From Desulforapulum autotrophicum HRM2 (lineage in GTDB: Bacteria; Desulfobacterota; Desulfobacteria; Desulfobacterales; Desulfobacteraceae), in the NCBI RefSeq assembly GCF_000020365.1, contig NC_012108.1:5092001-5156000 (forward strand): DNA of 64,000 bases, written 5' to 3'. Shown here piece by piece: positions 43,867-52,528 of the stretch. The notes under the pieces were generated by a model, which saw only the letters and a list, made by a program, of their open reading frames with translations, searched no databases and had not been told where the DNA came from. How positions within the stretch are numbered: position 1 is the first letter of the stretch; each line of letters opens with the position of its first letter. A program made the position numbers and the translations under genes.

Positions 43867-44628
43867 TCATAAAATTGCGGTCCCTGCCGCAAGAAATAAA
43901 ACGGCTTCAGAAACCTCTGTCATTGCCCCCAGCATATCGCCGGTGATGCACCCCATCTTAATCCTGTAAAAAGTAAGGATCAGAAAAACCGTGACGCCAA
44001 AGACCAGGGCGATAAAAAGGCCTTTAACACCAAGCAGGAATCCCAGAACAAGCACCGGCACCAAAAATATAAAATCGCGAACAGGCAGTTTTTTTTCAAA
44101 GAGATCGTGTCCTGTACCCGTATTTTTTCTCCCATAGTTCAGAAACCGGATACCAAACAGCATGCCTCCCCTTGAAAGGGCAGGCACCATGAACAGGATC
44201 ACCAGGGAGTCAAAAGGCGTACAGGTTGTTTTAACGGCATAGATCCCCGCCACCTTGACTGAAAGCATGGCAAAGATAGCCACAAGCCCCATCATTCCGG
44301 TCCTTGAGTCCTTCATAATCTCCAGGGCACGCTCCCTTGAGCGATGACTGAAAAGCCCATCTGCTGCATCCCCAAGACCATCCAGGTGAAAGGCCCCGGT
44401 TACGGCAATCAGAAAAAGCACATCAACAACCGCCACCACAGAATCGGCCCATAGCAGTGAGGCTAAAAAGTCCACCCCGACAAGCAGCCCACCCAGTATC
44501 ATTCCCACCACGGGAAAACACCGTATCATGCCTGTGGGTGAAAATTCAGCGTTTTTGCCTGCAGGCAGAATGGTGATAAACATAACGGCCGATCTTAAAT
44601 CCCTTACAAACAGTTTAATTCGTGTCAA
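43867..44628 (-). CDS. cobS: Adenosylcobinamide-GDP ribazoletransferase CobS
   Basis: A 253-residue membrane enzyme that joins the nucleotide loop (alpha-ribazole) to adenosylcobinamide-GDP, the last step of cobamide synthesis. LTGAFHLDGLGDAADGLFS, DSRTGMMGLVAI and GDMLGAMTEVSEAVLFLA are diagnostic. I propose a TTG start at 44628 because GAGG lies 6 bases before it; a TTG at 44643 and an ATG at 44583 are alternatives. The start lies inside the end of the preceding unknown gene (14 bases overlap), so translation is coupled. Confidence 0.92.
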   Translation of the reverse strand: MTRIKLFVRDLRSAVMFITILPAGKNAEFSPTGMIRCFPVVGMILGGLLVGVDFLASLLWADSVVAVVDVLFLIAVTGAFHLDGLGDAADGLFSHRSRERALEIMKDSRTGMMGLVAIFAMLSVKVAGIYAVKTTCTPFDSLVILFMVPALSRGGMLFGIRFLNYGRKNTGTGHDLFEKKLPVRDFIFLVPVLVLGFLLGVKGLFIALVFGVTVFLILTFYRIKMGCITGDMLGAMTEVSEAVLFLAAGTAIL

Positions 44629-46156
44629 TGGTAACCTCTTCAATGCGTTTAATGCCGTTCTGGTTAAGCACCAGGCGAAAGCGGCGGTACACGACCCGGC
44701 CGTTTCCCGAGTGCTTCATGATCATGTTCACATGGTAGACCCTGTTACCGAAGATCCTCTGACAGCCCTTGCTGTCGCACACATAAATGGGGGTCTTGGA
44801 ATTGTCCATGCGAGTGAGGAAGCGACTGACGTTGAGCCGCATGATATCCACAATGCTGTTTACCGGATAGTCATGGTGGATGGACCGAAACTGCCGGTTT
44901 AAAATTTTTACCTGTTTCCGATAGAGAATGACCTTTTCACCAACCCAGTCGTTTTCAACTTCAGTAATGTGATCCTTGGCCCTGAGTTTTACAATGGTTC
45001 GGGGCAGTTTTTCACTTTTTAAAAAGACAAAGCTCTCCCTGCACCACCCCAACTTCTGCTTTGCATTAAAGTAGATCTTTCGTTTGTGGTCAAACAGCCG
45101 GGTCCTGAGTTTGGCGCCCAGATAGGTGCGAATAAACTCCTTGATACGATCTTTGAACATGTAGCTGATGACCAGCACCAAAAAAAGGGGGGTGGAAACA
45201 GTAGAGTATGCTGCCTGGGCAAAAAAGACGGCCGTGGTGGCAAACATCATGGCAATGCCTGCGGCAAGGGCAAAGGCGATCTGCTCAAGCAACTCACCTT
45301 CATGCTTGAATTTTGTCGTTAAGAAAAGCACATTGCCCATGAATTTTTTCAAAACACTTGACCGAAACAAAAACTCTTCGTTGGTCGAGTTTATGCTGGG
45401 AATCGAGGGATAGTTGTTTGCCCTTCGATAATCAAGCTCAGTTTTGATCAGGGCTAAAAGCCTTGGATTAAAACTCTCTTTTTCAGAAAAATCGAGCCGG
45501 TTAATCACCTGGATGAGATCATAGGTGTAATACTCGATGAGAAGGCTCAGGTACTCGTCACCAAAGAGAAAAACAGAAAAGATCTCTTTGTTTCTGGTTG
45601 GGACATTAACCAGGGTTCTCAAGCTTCTGAAGGCCGTGACCGTGGCATTGATGCCTGCCAGGTATTTATCGACCAGGTCTTTGAAATCCTGTTGTCTGAG
45701 GCTGGTATTCCTGGAATTAAGGTCATGTTTCTTGCGGGAGATAAATTGCACATGATCCCGGACGGCACTCTTGAAGATACAGCAGAACATCTTGAGCTGG
45801 TACTCATAATCGGCAAACGATTTCTCATCTTCTCCGGCAGACTCTGTGGCAAAAAGGCCTTCGATTGCGTCCTTGAGTTTTTCCAGGGGGGAATCCTTAC
45901 CCGCAGCCATGTTGCGGAGAAGCACCACCGGGGTCTGAAGCCTCACATATATCTGAGTACTGTTGTAAAAATCTTCCCGGGTATAGGTATAGCGGTTGAT
46001 GCCCAGATTGTTGGGGAAGAAAAAGTAGGTCTCCACATCATAGACCTTTGCCCCCTCCTCTCCGGTAAACGGGTAACCCAGCTTGATTTCAAACTGTTTT
46101 TTATCGTGGATCTGAATGGTCTCTTCGATCACGCCCGGACCTCTTTCCCCGGCCAT
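44615..46156 (-). CDS. Conserved membrane protein of unknown function, coupled to cobS
   Basis: A 513-residue protein of no family I recognise. The N-terminal half is mostly soluble (opening EETIQIHDKKQFEIKLGYPF, then TYFFFPNNLGINRYTYTRED), with a helical region; a hydrophobic pair follows at about residues 300-345 (FALAAGIAMMFATTAVFFAQ and TVSTPLFLVLVISYMF), then a basic C-terminal part with YVCDSKGCQRIF and a beta-like ending VVYRRFRLVLNQNGIKR. It overlaps cobS by 14 bases and is 33 bases after the radical SAM gene, so it belongs to the same run, but no link to cobamides is visible in its sequence. Confidence 0.75.
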   Translation of the reverse strand: MAGERGPGVIEETIQIHDKKQFEIKLGYPFTGEEGAKVYDVETYFFFPNNLGINRYTYTREDFYNSTQIYVRLQTPVVLLRNMAAGKDSPLEKLKDAIEGLFATESAGEDEKSFADYEYQLKMFCCIFKSAVRDHVQFISRKKHDLNSRNTSLRQQDFKDLVDKYLAGINATVTAFRSLRTLVNVPTRNKEIFSVFLFGDEYLSLLIEYYTYDLIQVINRLDFSEKESFNPRLLALIKTELDYRRANNYPSIPSINSTNEEFLFRSSVLKKFMGNVLFLTTKFKHEGELLEQIAFALAAGIAMMFATTAVFFAQAAYSTVSTPLFLVLVISYMFKDRIKEFIRTYLGAKLRTRLFDHKRKIYFNAKQKLGWCRESFVFLKSEKLPRTIVKLRAKDHITEVENDWVGEKVILYRKQVKILNRQFRSIHHDYPVNSIVDIMRLNVSRFLTRMDNSKTPIYVCDSKGCQRIFGNRVYHVNMIMKHSGNGRVVYRRFRLVLNQNGIKRIEEVTIDTN

Positions 46157-46189
46157 TTAAACCGGTCGAAAACAACCTTCAATTTAATT

Positions 46190-47140
46190 CTACTCTTTGG
46201 CAAATTTATTCCGGGCCTGGTAAAACAGTCCCCTCGCCTCTCGTACAGACTCGATCCTGCCAGCCTCTTCAAGAACGGCAAGGTACTTGTTGATCTCGGT
46301 GGCATGGGTGCCCAGGATGGCTGCAAGATCCTCCAGGGTGCAGGGCCTTCTAAGGACGGTCTCAAGGATGGCCGACTCCATATCCGTTCGATAGGATTCA
46401 ATTTTCTTTCGTTTGGGTGCCGCTGCGATTACCTCCACATTAAAGGGCTTGAAAAAAGCCGCTATCTGGTCAAGGGACTCCCGGGTTGAAGCATGGATGT
46501 TAGGAACAACACCGGGGCGGTCCAGCGTATTGAGCTGGATAATGTCAGGCTGAATCCGTTCCACAGCAGCCTTAAGGGCCTGAAGCTCTTCAGGGGTGTC
46601 GTTATATCCGGGCAGAATAAAAATTTCCAGGGCAAACCTGCCGTGAAATTCTGCCCTGAAGGCGACAAGTCCGTCGATATAGGTGGTTGCATTGATGGAA
46701 GGATGGGGCCGGTTGATTCTTCTAAGCGAAGACGGCATTGCGCCATCAAGGGAGGGCATCACAAGGTCCGCCCCAAGAATCGACTTTCTCACCTCCGGAT
46801 CATTGAGCAGGGTGCCGTTGGTCAGAACGGCGATGGAGACATTGGGTTTTCTTGTCTTTATAAAATCAATCACATCCTTGATGCGCAGGTTGAGGCAGGG
46901 TTCGCCGGAACCTGAAAAGGTGATGAAATCAGGATCAGGATGGTTGGAGAAATAATCCTCAAGCTCAGCAAGCACCGCATCCACGGGCACATACTCCTTT
47001 CTCTCAACGGTGAGGTCGGTTGTTTTGCCGCACTCGCAATAGATGCAGTCAAGTGAACAGGTTTTATGGGTGACAAGATCAACACCCAGGGAGATTCCCA
47101 GGCGCCTGGAAGGTACCGGTCCAAACAGATATTTATACAT
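46190..47140 (-). CDS. Radical SAM protein with C-terminal winged-helix region
   Basis: A 316-residue enzyme. The iron-sulfur motif CSLDCIYCECG (CxxxCxxC) is followed by TFSGSGEPCLN, VLTNGTLL and the radical SAM barrel to about residue 225; the last 60 residues (LRRPCTLEDLAAILGTHATE) look like a helix-turn-helix. Similar proteins with the opening FGPVPSRRLGISLGVDLV are common in anaerobes and unassigned. The gene heads the run radical SAM - unknown - cobS - cobD - cbiB - cbiR - ABC-F. It could be an activase or a B12-related enzyme; this is open. Confidence 0.85.
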   Translation of the reverse strand: MYKYLFGPVPSRRLGISLGVDLVTHKTCSLDCIYCECGKTTDLTVERKEYVPVDAVLAELEDYFSNHPDPDFITFSGSGEPCLNLRIKDVIDFIKTRKPNVSIAVLTNGTLLNDPEVRKSILGADLVMPSLDGAMPSSLRRINRPHPSINATTYIDGLVAFRAEFHGRFALEIFILPGYNDTPEELQALKAAVERIQPDIIQLNTLDRPGVVPNIHASTRESLDQIAAFFKPFNVEVIAAAPKRKKIESYRTDMESAILETVLRRPCTLEDLAAILGTHATEINKYLAVLEEAGRIESVREARGLFYQARNKFAKE

Positions 47141-47279
47141 TTTAAAGCCCTCGATACAGATTAATTTTTTTCAACCCGGATTTCACCTGGGCAAAATTCC
47201 GGCAGGATGTTTAATAACATAATTTGAATAATGTTTTAACATTTAATCTGCAAATCAGGACAGTAATAATCTTCGGGGG

Positions 47280-48212
47280 CTAACCGGTATGTGAAAAATA
47301 GACTGTGATTTCAGCACGCCGGTTTAAAGAAGGACTATTTACCTTCATATGGGAACCTTCTGAATATTCCCCCCTGCTGGTGATTTTAAAAATCGAAGGC
47401 GGCAAACCATATTTTACAAGACGATTGACAATTGCGGTGGCTCTTCGTGCGCCCAGGTCAATATTGGATATTTTTTTAGATTTAGCCCCATCTGTGACCC
47501 CGTTTACGTGGACAAAAACCTCATAGGGTTTGACCAGGGTTGCAATTTTTTCCAGAAAACCCTCATAGGAGCCGATAATTGTTGAACGTCCAGGTGCAAA
47601 GAGAATTGGCAGCTGCACTTCAAGACGAAGCCCTGAGTTATTATTTGCCAATTCGACCCAATCACGGATGCCCATGGCATTAATTTTGGTCGTCAACTCT
47701 TTTTCAAGATCCAGGGAAACAAGGTCATCCTCAACAAAATCAGTGTTACCGGGTAGTTCCTCCCCGGTTTCAAACAAATTTTTGCTTTGAATCCTCTTTT
47801 GCCCCATGGGGATCTCCAGTTTTTTCAGGGTAAGGGTATGGGCCTGGATTTGTTCAAGCAAGCTCTCTCGTTCCTTTATTGCACTGCTTTGCTTTTCCAC
47901 CATGAGATTCCGTGACTCGATTAATTCCTGGGGGATAGGCCTGTCCTGGGCCTGGATATCAAGAAACTTTAAATCAAGCCATTCCTGGTCCATCTTCAAA
48001 TTCAAAAGGAACCCATCAATGGCCTCGATTTTTGCCCCATACTCGTCTATTGCGTCGTTGAGATTGTCACGCTTCAGGAGAAGCATCTCTTTTTCCACAT
48101 CCGGGTTTATCTCAACTGCGGCCATATCGGCAAAGCCATTAAGCGCCCACACCATCAATACCGTCAAAAAAGCTACAGTATAAAACAATGTTTTGGCACC
48201 GGATCTGTTCAT
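47280..48212 (-). CDS. OmpA-family envelope protein (paralogue 2)
   Basis: A 310-residue exported protein. N-terminal signal (LFYTVAFLTVLMVWALNGFA), a long charged helical region (about residues 35-160), and a C-terminal OmpA peptidoglycan-binding domain (LPILFAPGRSTIIGSYEGFL, FVHVNGVTDGAKSKKISNID, ARRATAIVNRLVKYGLPPS, NRRAEITVYF). The helical part is related in sequence and spacing to the protein at 48975-49868. GGGGGG before ATG 48212. Follows the LPP20-like gene by 46 bases. Confidence 0.85.
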   Translation of the reverse strand: MNRSGAKTLFYTVAFLTVLMVWALNGFADMAAVEINPDVEKEMLLLKRDNLNDAIDEYGAKIEAIDGFLLNLKMDQEWLDLKFLDIQAQDRPIPQELIESRNLMVEKQSSAIKERESLLEQIQAHTLTLKKLEIPMGQKRIQSKNLFETGEELPGNTDFVEDDLVSLDLEKELTTKINAMGIRDWVELANNNSGLRLEVQLPILFAPGRSTIIGSYEGFLEKIATLVKPYEVFVHVNGVTDGAKSKKISNIDLGARRATAIVNRLVKYGLPPSIFKITSRGEYSEGSHMKVNSPSLNRRAEITVYFSHTG

Positions 48213-48258
48213 GATTCCCCCCTGCTTAAATTTTAAATCCCATGACCGAGATCGGTAT

Positions 48259-48828
48259 TTAGTTCCCGGCATCTGACATGTAAGACGGGGGCGTCGACAA
48301 TTGACCAGTAGTGGGAGATGAGGATATCCCAAAAAAAGAGCCGGGATGCCACCTGTTATCTTTTCTGAAGAAATTAAGTTTTACGGTCATTACAGCCTCG
48401 GTAATGCCATTGCTTAATCTGTTAATTTCAACAACTTCAGCACCCCTGAGCCAGGCCTGTGTCTCAGTACGTAAAAGAGTATAGTCCACGCTCCCGTTCC
48501 GGACAAACGCCTGGGAGTCAAGATAAACCCCGTGAATTTTTTCCACAAGCAGCCTGTAACCATCTGCAACTGCAGCACGTTCAGCCATGAGTTGGGCTTC
48601 GACCCTGCTCCTGGAACGTTCGGGTTCAATTCCCTTCCCAATCACACGATAGGTCACGACCTTCTGCATATCAGAAGAATTTAATGCACCATCCACCAGT
48701 GGCTGGGGATTTTTTCCACCCCCACGCCCTTTTCCCATGAACGAATAAGGTCCGCAGCCTGCAAACATGAAACTTGAAATCATTAAAAATAATAATAGCC
48801 CATGGAAAGGTTTAAATACATTTTTCAT
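48259..48828 (-). CDS. LPP20/FlgP-like lipoprotein
   Basis: A 189-residue lipoprotein with lipobox FAGC (Cys24). The core RSRVEAQLMAERAAVADGYR, LLVEKIHGVYLDSQAFVRNG and ITEAVMTVKL matches the LPP20 domain of outer-membrane lipoproteins and flagellar basal-disc protein FlgP. Its job here is unknown; it lies between two OmpA-family paralogues and is presumably part of the same outer-membrane complex. The long upstream frame overlaps the preceding gene; AAGGGAA before ATG 48828 fixes the start. Confidence 0.75.
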   Translation of the reverse strand: MKNVFKPFHGLLLFLMISSFMFAGCGPYSFMGKGRGGGKNPQPLVDGALNSSDMQKVVTYRVIGKGIEPERSRSRVEAQLMAERAAVADGYRLLVEKIHGVYLDSQAFVRNGSVDYTLLRTETQAWLRGAEVVEINRLSNGITEAVMTVKLNFFRKDNRWHPGSFFGISSSPTTGQLSTPPSYMSDAGN

Positions 48829-48974
48829 TTTGATTTTCCCTTTTTTCCAAACAAACCGATTAGAAGAACAGATTTCCCCACTTGAAAAAGAGCACCAAGT
48901 CAAACTTGAGTGCAAACAAACAAATAGATATACATTTTTCATGCCTGGGGTGATCGGCACCAATTTCGACACTT

Positions 48975-49868
48975 TCATTCTTGGACAAAATGTATGGTTA
49001 TATCGGCACGCCTGCTCAGCACCCGGCACCGCTCACTTTTTTCCAAACATTTTTTATATTCGCCCATGCCTGTAATCTTGAAAACAGAAGATTTCATCCC
49101 CCTTTCCCTTAACTCTCGAACCACGGCGCCCGCTCTTTTTGCGCTAAGTTCTATGTTGGTCATTTTCGTTCCCCGGATCTTCCGATAATCGGTAAATCCT
49201 GTTACCTCAACCAGAACCGAATAGGGTTTAAGAAAACCTGCCAGGCGGCCTAGAAACCTTTTGTGGGCATCCGTTAATGCAAATTTACATGGGTCAAAGA
49301 GTATTGGAAAAACACTCTCCAGAACCAGTCCTGGGCCCTCAACAGCAACTTCAAAGTGGTTCTCAAGCCCGGCCTGGATGAGGCTCTCCTCCAGTGCTTT
49401 CTCAACTCCAGAAGGGGGCATTCCACGGGACCGTGATTTGGCAGTTTTTGATGGATAAGAAAGATCAGAACCGCCTGCATGATCAATCATTTTATTTAAT
49501 TGTTCAATATCGCGCCCATGGATCTGTATCAATTCCATCAGTTGTTTTTTTCTCGCCTGGGCAGTCATTATTTTTTGGTTTAAAGCGCTCCTTGATGCCT
49601 TTAAAACCTCGGGCGGTAGTCTGTTCTGGTCCTGGATCGTCGAAATTTTAAGATAAAGCCATTCCCTCTCCATTTTAAAATTTAAAATGTCTTTGTCCGT
49701 CAAATCCAGCTCTGTTTCATAGGATTTCACCAAGTCAAGAATACTGTCCCGTTCAACGAGTTTAAAGGCGTCACTACTGTCAGAAGAGGAAACGGGCTCA
49801 GCCTGGACATTAAAGGGCATGAGGATGATAAAACAAATCAACGTTTTGAGCAGAGTAACCTTTCTCAT
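48975..49868 (-). CDS. OmpA-family envelope protein (paralogue 1)
   Basis: A 297-residue exported protein with a signal peptide (cut after VQA), a charged helical region (LVERDSILDLVKSYETELDL, KMEREWLYLKISTIQDQN) and a C-terminal OmpA domain (FPILFDPCKFALTDAHKRFL, LVEVTGFTDYRKI, LSAKRAGAVVRELRERGMKS, RRADITIHF). Clearly homologous to the protein at 47280-48212 in all three parts; the two flank the LPP20-like lipoprotein. Start chosen at ATG 49868 after GGCGG; the longer frame has no signal. Likely first gene of the three. Confidence 0.85.
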   Translation of the reverse strand: MRKVTLLKTLICFIILMPFNVQAEPVSSSDSSDAFKLVERDSILDLVKSYETELDLTDKDILNFKMEREWLYLKISTIQDQNRLPPEVLKASRSALNQKIMTAQARKKQLMELIQIHGRDIEQLNKMIDHAGGSDLSYPSKTAKSRSRGMPPSGVEKALEESLIQAGLENHFEVAVEGPGLVLESVFPILFDPCKFALTDAHKRFLGRLAGFLKPYSVLVEVTGFTDYRKIRGTKMTNIELSAKRAGAVVRELRERGMKSSVFKITGMGEYKKCLEKSERCRVLSRRADITIHFVQE

Positions 49869-50316
49869 CTTTTTTCCGCCTAGATCCGGGTTTAAAATAA
49901 TCGCTTGCGACAGAAATGTTTGACACCAGGTGAAACATCCCTGAACAGCACAGGATAAGAAGTACCATATATCCGACAAAAGAGATATCGACACCTTGGA
50001 TTGAATCTTTAATCTCTTTGTCCCCATGGAATGTGCGCCTTGAGTCTTCAAGAACGAGGAATACCCAATTGAGAAATGGGAAAGAAATAAAAACCTTCGC
50101 CCGGAACGATGGGGGGGTTAACCTACAGGGGGGATTGGCACCAAGGTCAATCCCTGGGAATACCCACCAGGGATTGTATTTGACACCTGTTCGATTCTAT
50201 TGTGCATCTTCAGACCCTTCTTTGGATCCAATCCTTTGCGGGGGAGGACCCCCATGCTTTCAGGGGCAAGGGGAGAACAAGAACAGGTTCACAATGGAAA
50301 TTGAAACAACCGCTGT
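49869..50316. other. Intergenic stretch with one perfect stem
   Basis: No gene with support. CAATCCCTGG (50148-50157) pairs with CCAGGGATTG (50167-50176) over nine bases. It has no T-run and could be a regulatory stem before the OmpA locus or a weak terminator for the zinc-ribbon gene. Confidence 0.4.
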
Positions 50317-50544
50317 TTATTGTTCTTCTGGTTCTCCTGCTAATTCCAGATCCTGAGCGCCGGAACTTCTGACCAGAATATTGCAGTGGGGACAAACCAT
50401 TTTAAGCTCAGTAACCTTCCCCCTGAAGAGCTTTCCCTTACAGTGGGGACAATAGTAATCAACCAGACCAGAGCTATCTGCACCCCCGTCCACGCTCTGG
50501 TACATTGATGGGTTAACATCTTCGTTGCTGCGGTCCATAGCCAT
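50317..50544 (-). CDS. Small zinc-ribbon protein
   Basis: A 75-residue protein with one CxxC-x17-CxxC zinc ribbon (DYYCPHCKGKLFRGK, MVCPHCNILVRSSG) and acidic ends. The ribbon resembles those of RNA-polymerase-associated or RNA-binding small proteins; the role is unknown. Strong site GGAAGGGG before ATG 50544. Lies between the OmpA locus and glnA. Confidence 0.65.
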   Translation of the reverse strand: MAMDRSNEDVNPSMYQSVDGGADSSGLVDYYCPHCKGKLFRGKVTELKMVCPHCNILVRSSGAQDLELAGEPEEQ

Positions 50545-50703
50545 ATTTCCCCTTCCTTTTCAATCTGTTTGACATATATTTATATATCTTTTGCACTTTA
50601 AACAGAAACAGACCGGGCATACCCGATCACTACAGGGGTCTTTAATAGCAGATTAAACAAAAAAGCAAAAGAATGTTCAGAAGAAAACATACATAAAAAA
50701 GAA

Positions 50704-50734
50704 GAGGGCCATGGCGTTTCATCCCATGGCCCTC
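50704..50734 (-). terminator. Terminator of glnA
   Basis: On the minus strand GAGGGCCATGG pairs perfectly with CCATGGCCCTC, followed by TTCTTTTTTATG. About 90 bases after the glnA stop. Confidence 0.85.
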
Positions 50735-50784
50735 CCTGTACAACAATTTTTTATTACAATTTCTCTTTCAGTCAACCATTAATT

Positions 50785-50824
50785 TGTTGCGGCCGGAGCA
50801 GACATCATACGCCGGCCGTGCCGG
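50785..50824 (-). repeat. Dispersed hairpin repeat, short copy at the glnA stop
   Basis: On the minus strand it reads CCGGCACGGCCGGC, 12 loop bases, GCTCCGGCCGCAACA; it begins with the base right after the glnA stop codon. Lacks the conserved tail of copies A and B. Confidence 0.65.
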
Positions 50825-52153
50825 TTAATAAATATTCAGGTATTCTTTAACTTCCCAATCGGTGACGCTGATCCGGTAGTGATCCCATTCCGCCTCCTTG
50901 TTGATGATATATTTCTCATAGATATGCTCTCCAAGGGTATGGCGGGTAAGGGGGCTTGCCTTCAACTCCTCTATGGCTTCACTCAGCGAAGACGGCATGG
51001 AGGCAATGCCGGCCTCAATCTTTTCTGTAGCCGTCATATCAAAGATATTGCTGTTCGTTGGGGCTGGAACCGCAAGTTTGTTCTTGACCCCGTCAAGGCC
51101 TGAGCTGAGCATCATGGCAAAGGCAAGGTAGGGGTTACAGCAGGGATCCGGGCAACGGAGTTCAACCCTTGTGCCAATGCCACGGGAGGCGGGAATCCGG
51201 ACAAGGGCACTTCGGTTTGAAGTTGACCAGGCCACATACACAGGCGCCTCATAACCCGGCACCAGGCGTTTGTATGAGTTGACAATGGGATTGGTTACGG
51301 CTGAGAACCCCCTGGCATTCTTCATGATACCGGCAATGTACTGGTAGGCCACCTGGCTTAACTTCAGCGGGTCTGATTCGTCTGCGAACGCATTAGTTCC
51401 ATCAAGATTGAACAGGGACTGGTTGGTGTGCATACCGGAACCATTGATACCAAAGATCGGTTTTGGCATAAAGGTGGCGTGGAGCCCATGTTTCTTTGCA
51501 ATGGATTTTACGACCCATTTAAAGGTTACAGTATTGTCGGCACAGGTCAGGGCATCGGCATATTTGAAGTTGATCTCATGCTGGCCCTCGGCAACCTCAT
51601 GGTGGGACGCCTCGATCTCATACCCCATCTCCTCCAGGGTTTCGATGATCTCCCTTCTGCAGTCAAGGCCGGTATCCTCGGGATCAAGGTTGAAATACCC
51701 GGCATTGTCGTCGGTTGTGGTTGTTGCGTTTCCCTTCTCATCCAGTTTAAAGAGAAAGAACTCGGCCTCTGTGCCGACGTTCATGGTAAATCCCATCTCC
51801 TTTGCCTCGGCCAGGATTCGCTTAAGGTTCACCCGGGGACATCCTATAAACGGAGTGCCGTCGGCCTTGTGAACGTCACACATGATTCTTGCGGCAGACA
51901 CGCCGTTCCTGCGCCGCCATGGCAACACACAAAAGGTGTTGTAATCGGGCTTAAGATACATGTCAGACTCCTGGATCCGGGCAAACCCGTCAATGGAAGA
52001 ACCGTCAAACATGATCTTTCCGTCCAGAGCCTTTTCAATCTGGCTCTTTGGCACGGCAACATTTTTCATGAACCCGTTGATATCACAGAACTGAATTCTA
52101 AAAAAATTAACATTCTCTTTTTCTATGATTGCTAGAATCTCTTCTTTTGTCAT
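50825..52153 (-). CDS. glnA: Glutamine synthetase GlnA (GSI-alpha type)
   Basis: A 442-residue enzyme that makes glutamine from glutamate, ammonium and ATP. FDGSSIDGFARIQESDMYL, MCDVHKADGTPFIGCPR, the glutamate-loop and NPIVNSYKRLVPGYEAPVYV are conserved. It is of the shorter GSI-alpha kind (about 440 residues) and lacks the Tyr adenylylation segment of GSI-beta, so control is presumably by transcription and feedback rather than by GlnE. A sigma-54 promoter lies 70 bases upstream; a hairpin repeat and a strong terminator follow. Confidence 0.97.
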   Translation of the reverse strand: MTKEEILAIIEKENVNFFRIQFCDINGFMKNVAVPKSQIEKALDGKIMFDGSSIDGFARIQESDMYLKPDYNTFCVLPWRRRNGVSAARIMCDVHKADGTPFIGCPRVNLKRILAEAKEMGFTMNVGTEAEFFLFKLDEKGNATTTTDDNAGYFNLDPEDTGLDCRREIIETLEEMGYEIEASHHEVAEGQHEINFKYADALTCADNTVTFKWVVKSIAKKHGLHATFMPKPIFGINGSGMHTNQSLFNLDGTNAFADESDPLKLSQVAYQYIAGIMKNARGFSAVTNPIVNSYKRLVPGYEAPVYVAWSTSNRSALVRIPASRGIGTRVELRCPDPCCNPYLAFAMMLSSGLDGVKNKLAVPAPTNSNIFDMTATEKIEAGIASMPSSLSEAIEELKASPLTRHTLGEHIYEKYIINKEAEWDHYRISVTDWEVKEYLNIY

Positions 52154-52222
52154 TTCAAACGCTCCCTTTCAGTATCGTTAGTAATTACCTGGTTAATATC
52201 CATCATTTGGTTCTGACATAAA

Positions 52223-52239
52223 AGCACTAAGCGTGCCAG
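52223..52239 (-). promoter_or_regulatory. Sigma-54 promoter of glnA
   Basis: Minus strand CTGGCACGCTTAGTGC: full -24 box TGGCACG, four bases, then GTGC, exact -24/-12 spacing with one mismatch, the same G-for-T as in the glnK promoter. Start near 52212, leader about 59 bases. Nothing else was recognised in the 375-base gap 52154-52528. Confidence 0.78.
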
Positions 52240-52528
52240 GGAATTAGAAAGAAACAGATTAAAAACATACAATGCTTTATTTACAGGAAGTTACATACAT
52301 TTCCAAACGAAAAAATTCCAGAAAGAACACCTCCCGAGGCTTGTCTACCTGGGACAATAAAATACATTTTTGCAATATTTTTATCCCGAAAAACACACTT
52401 ATGTAAGAACAGACTTTAATAAACATGGGGCTTGATTTCCTTGCTGCTACAGAGGGGCTTGCAACTTTTAGGTGACAAGTCGTTTTTAGCCTCTTGCCTT
52501 TTGCCTGGCATTCGGGGTATTTTCAATA

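Noticed and set aside
45086-46489. Plus-strand frames opposite the unknown 513-residue protein and the radical SAM gene
   Set aside because: They lie antisense to genes with continuous coding character and lack starts with ribosome sites.
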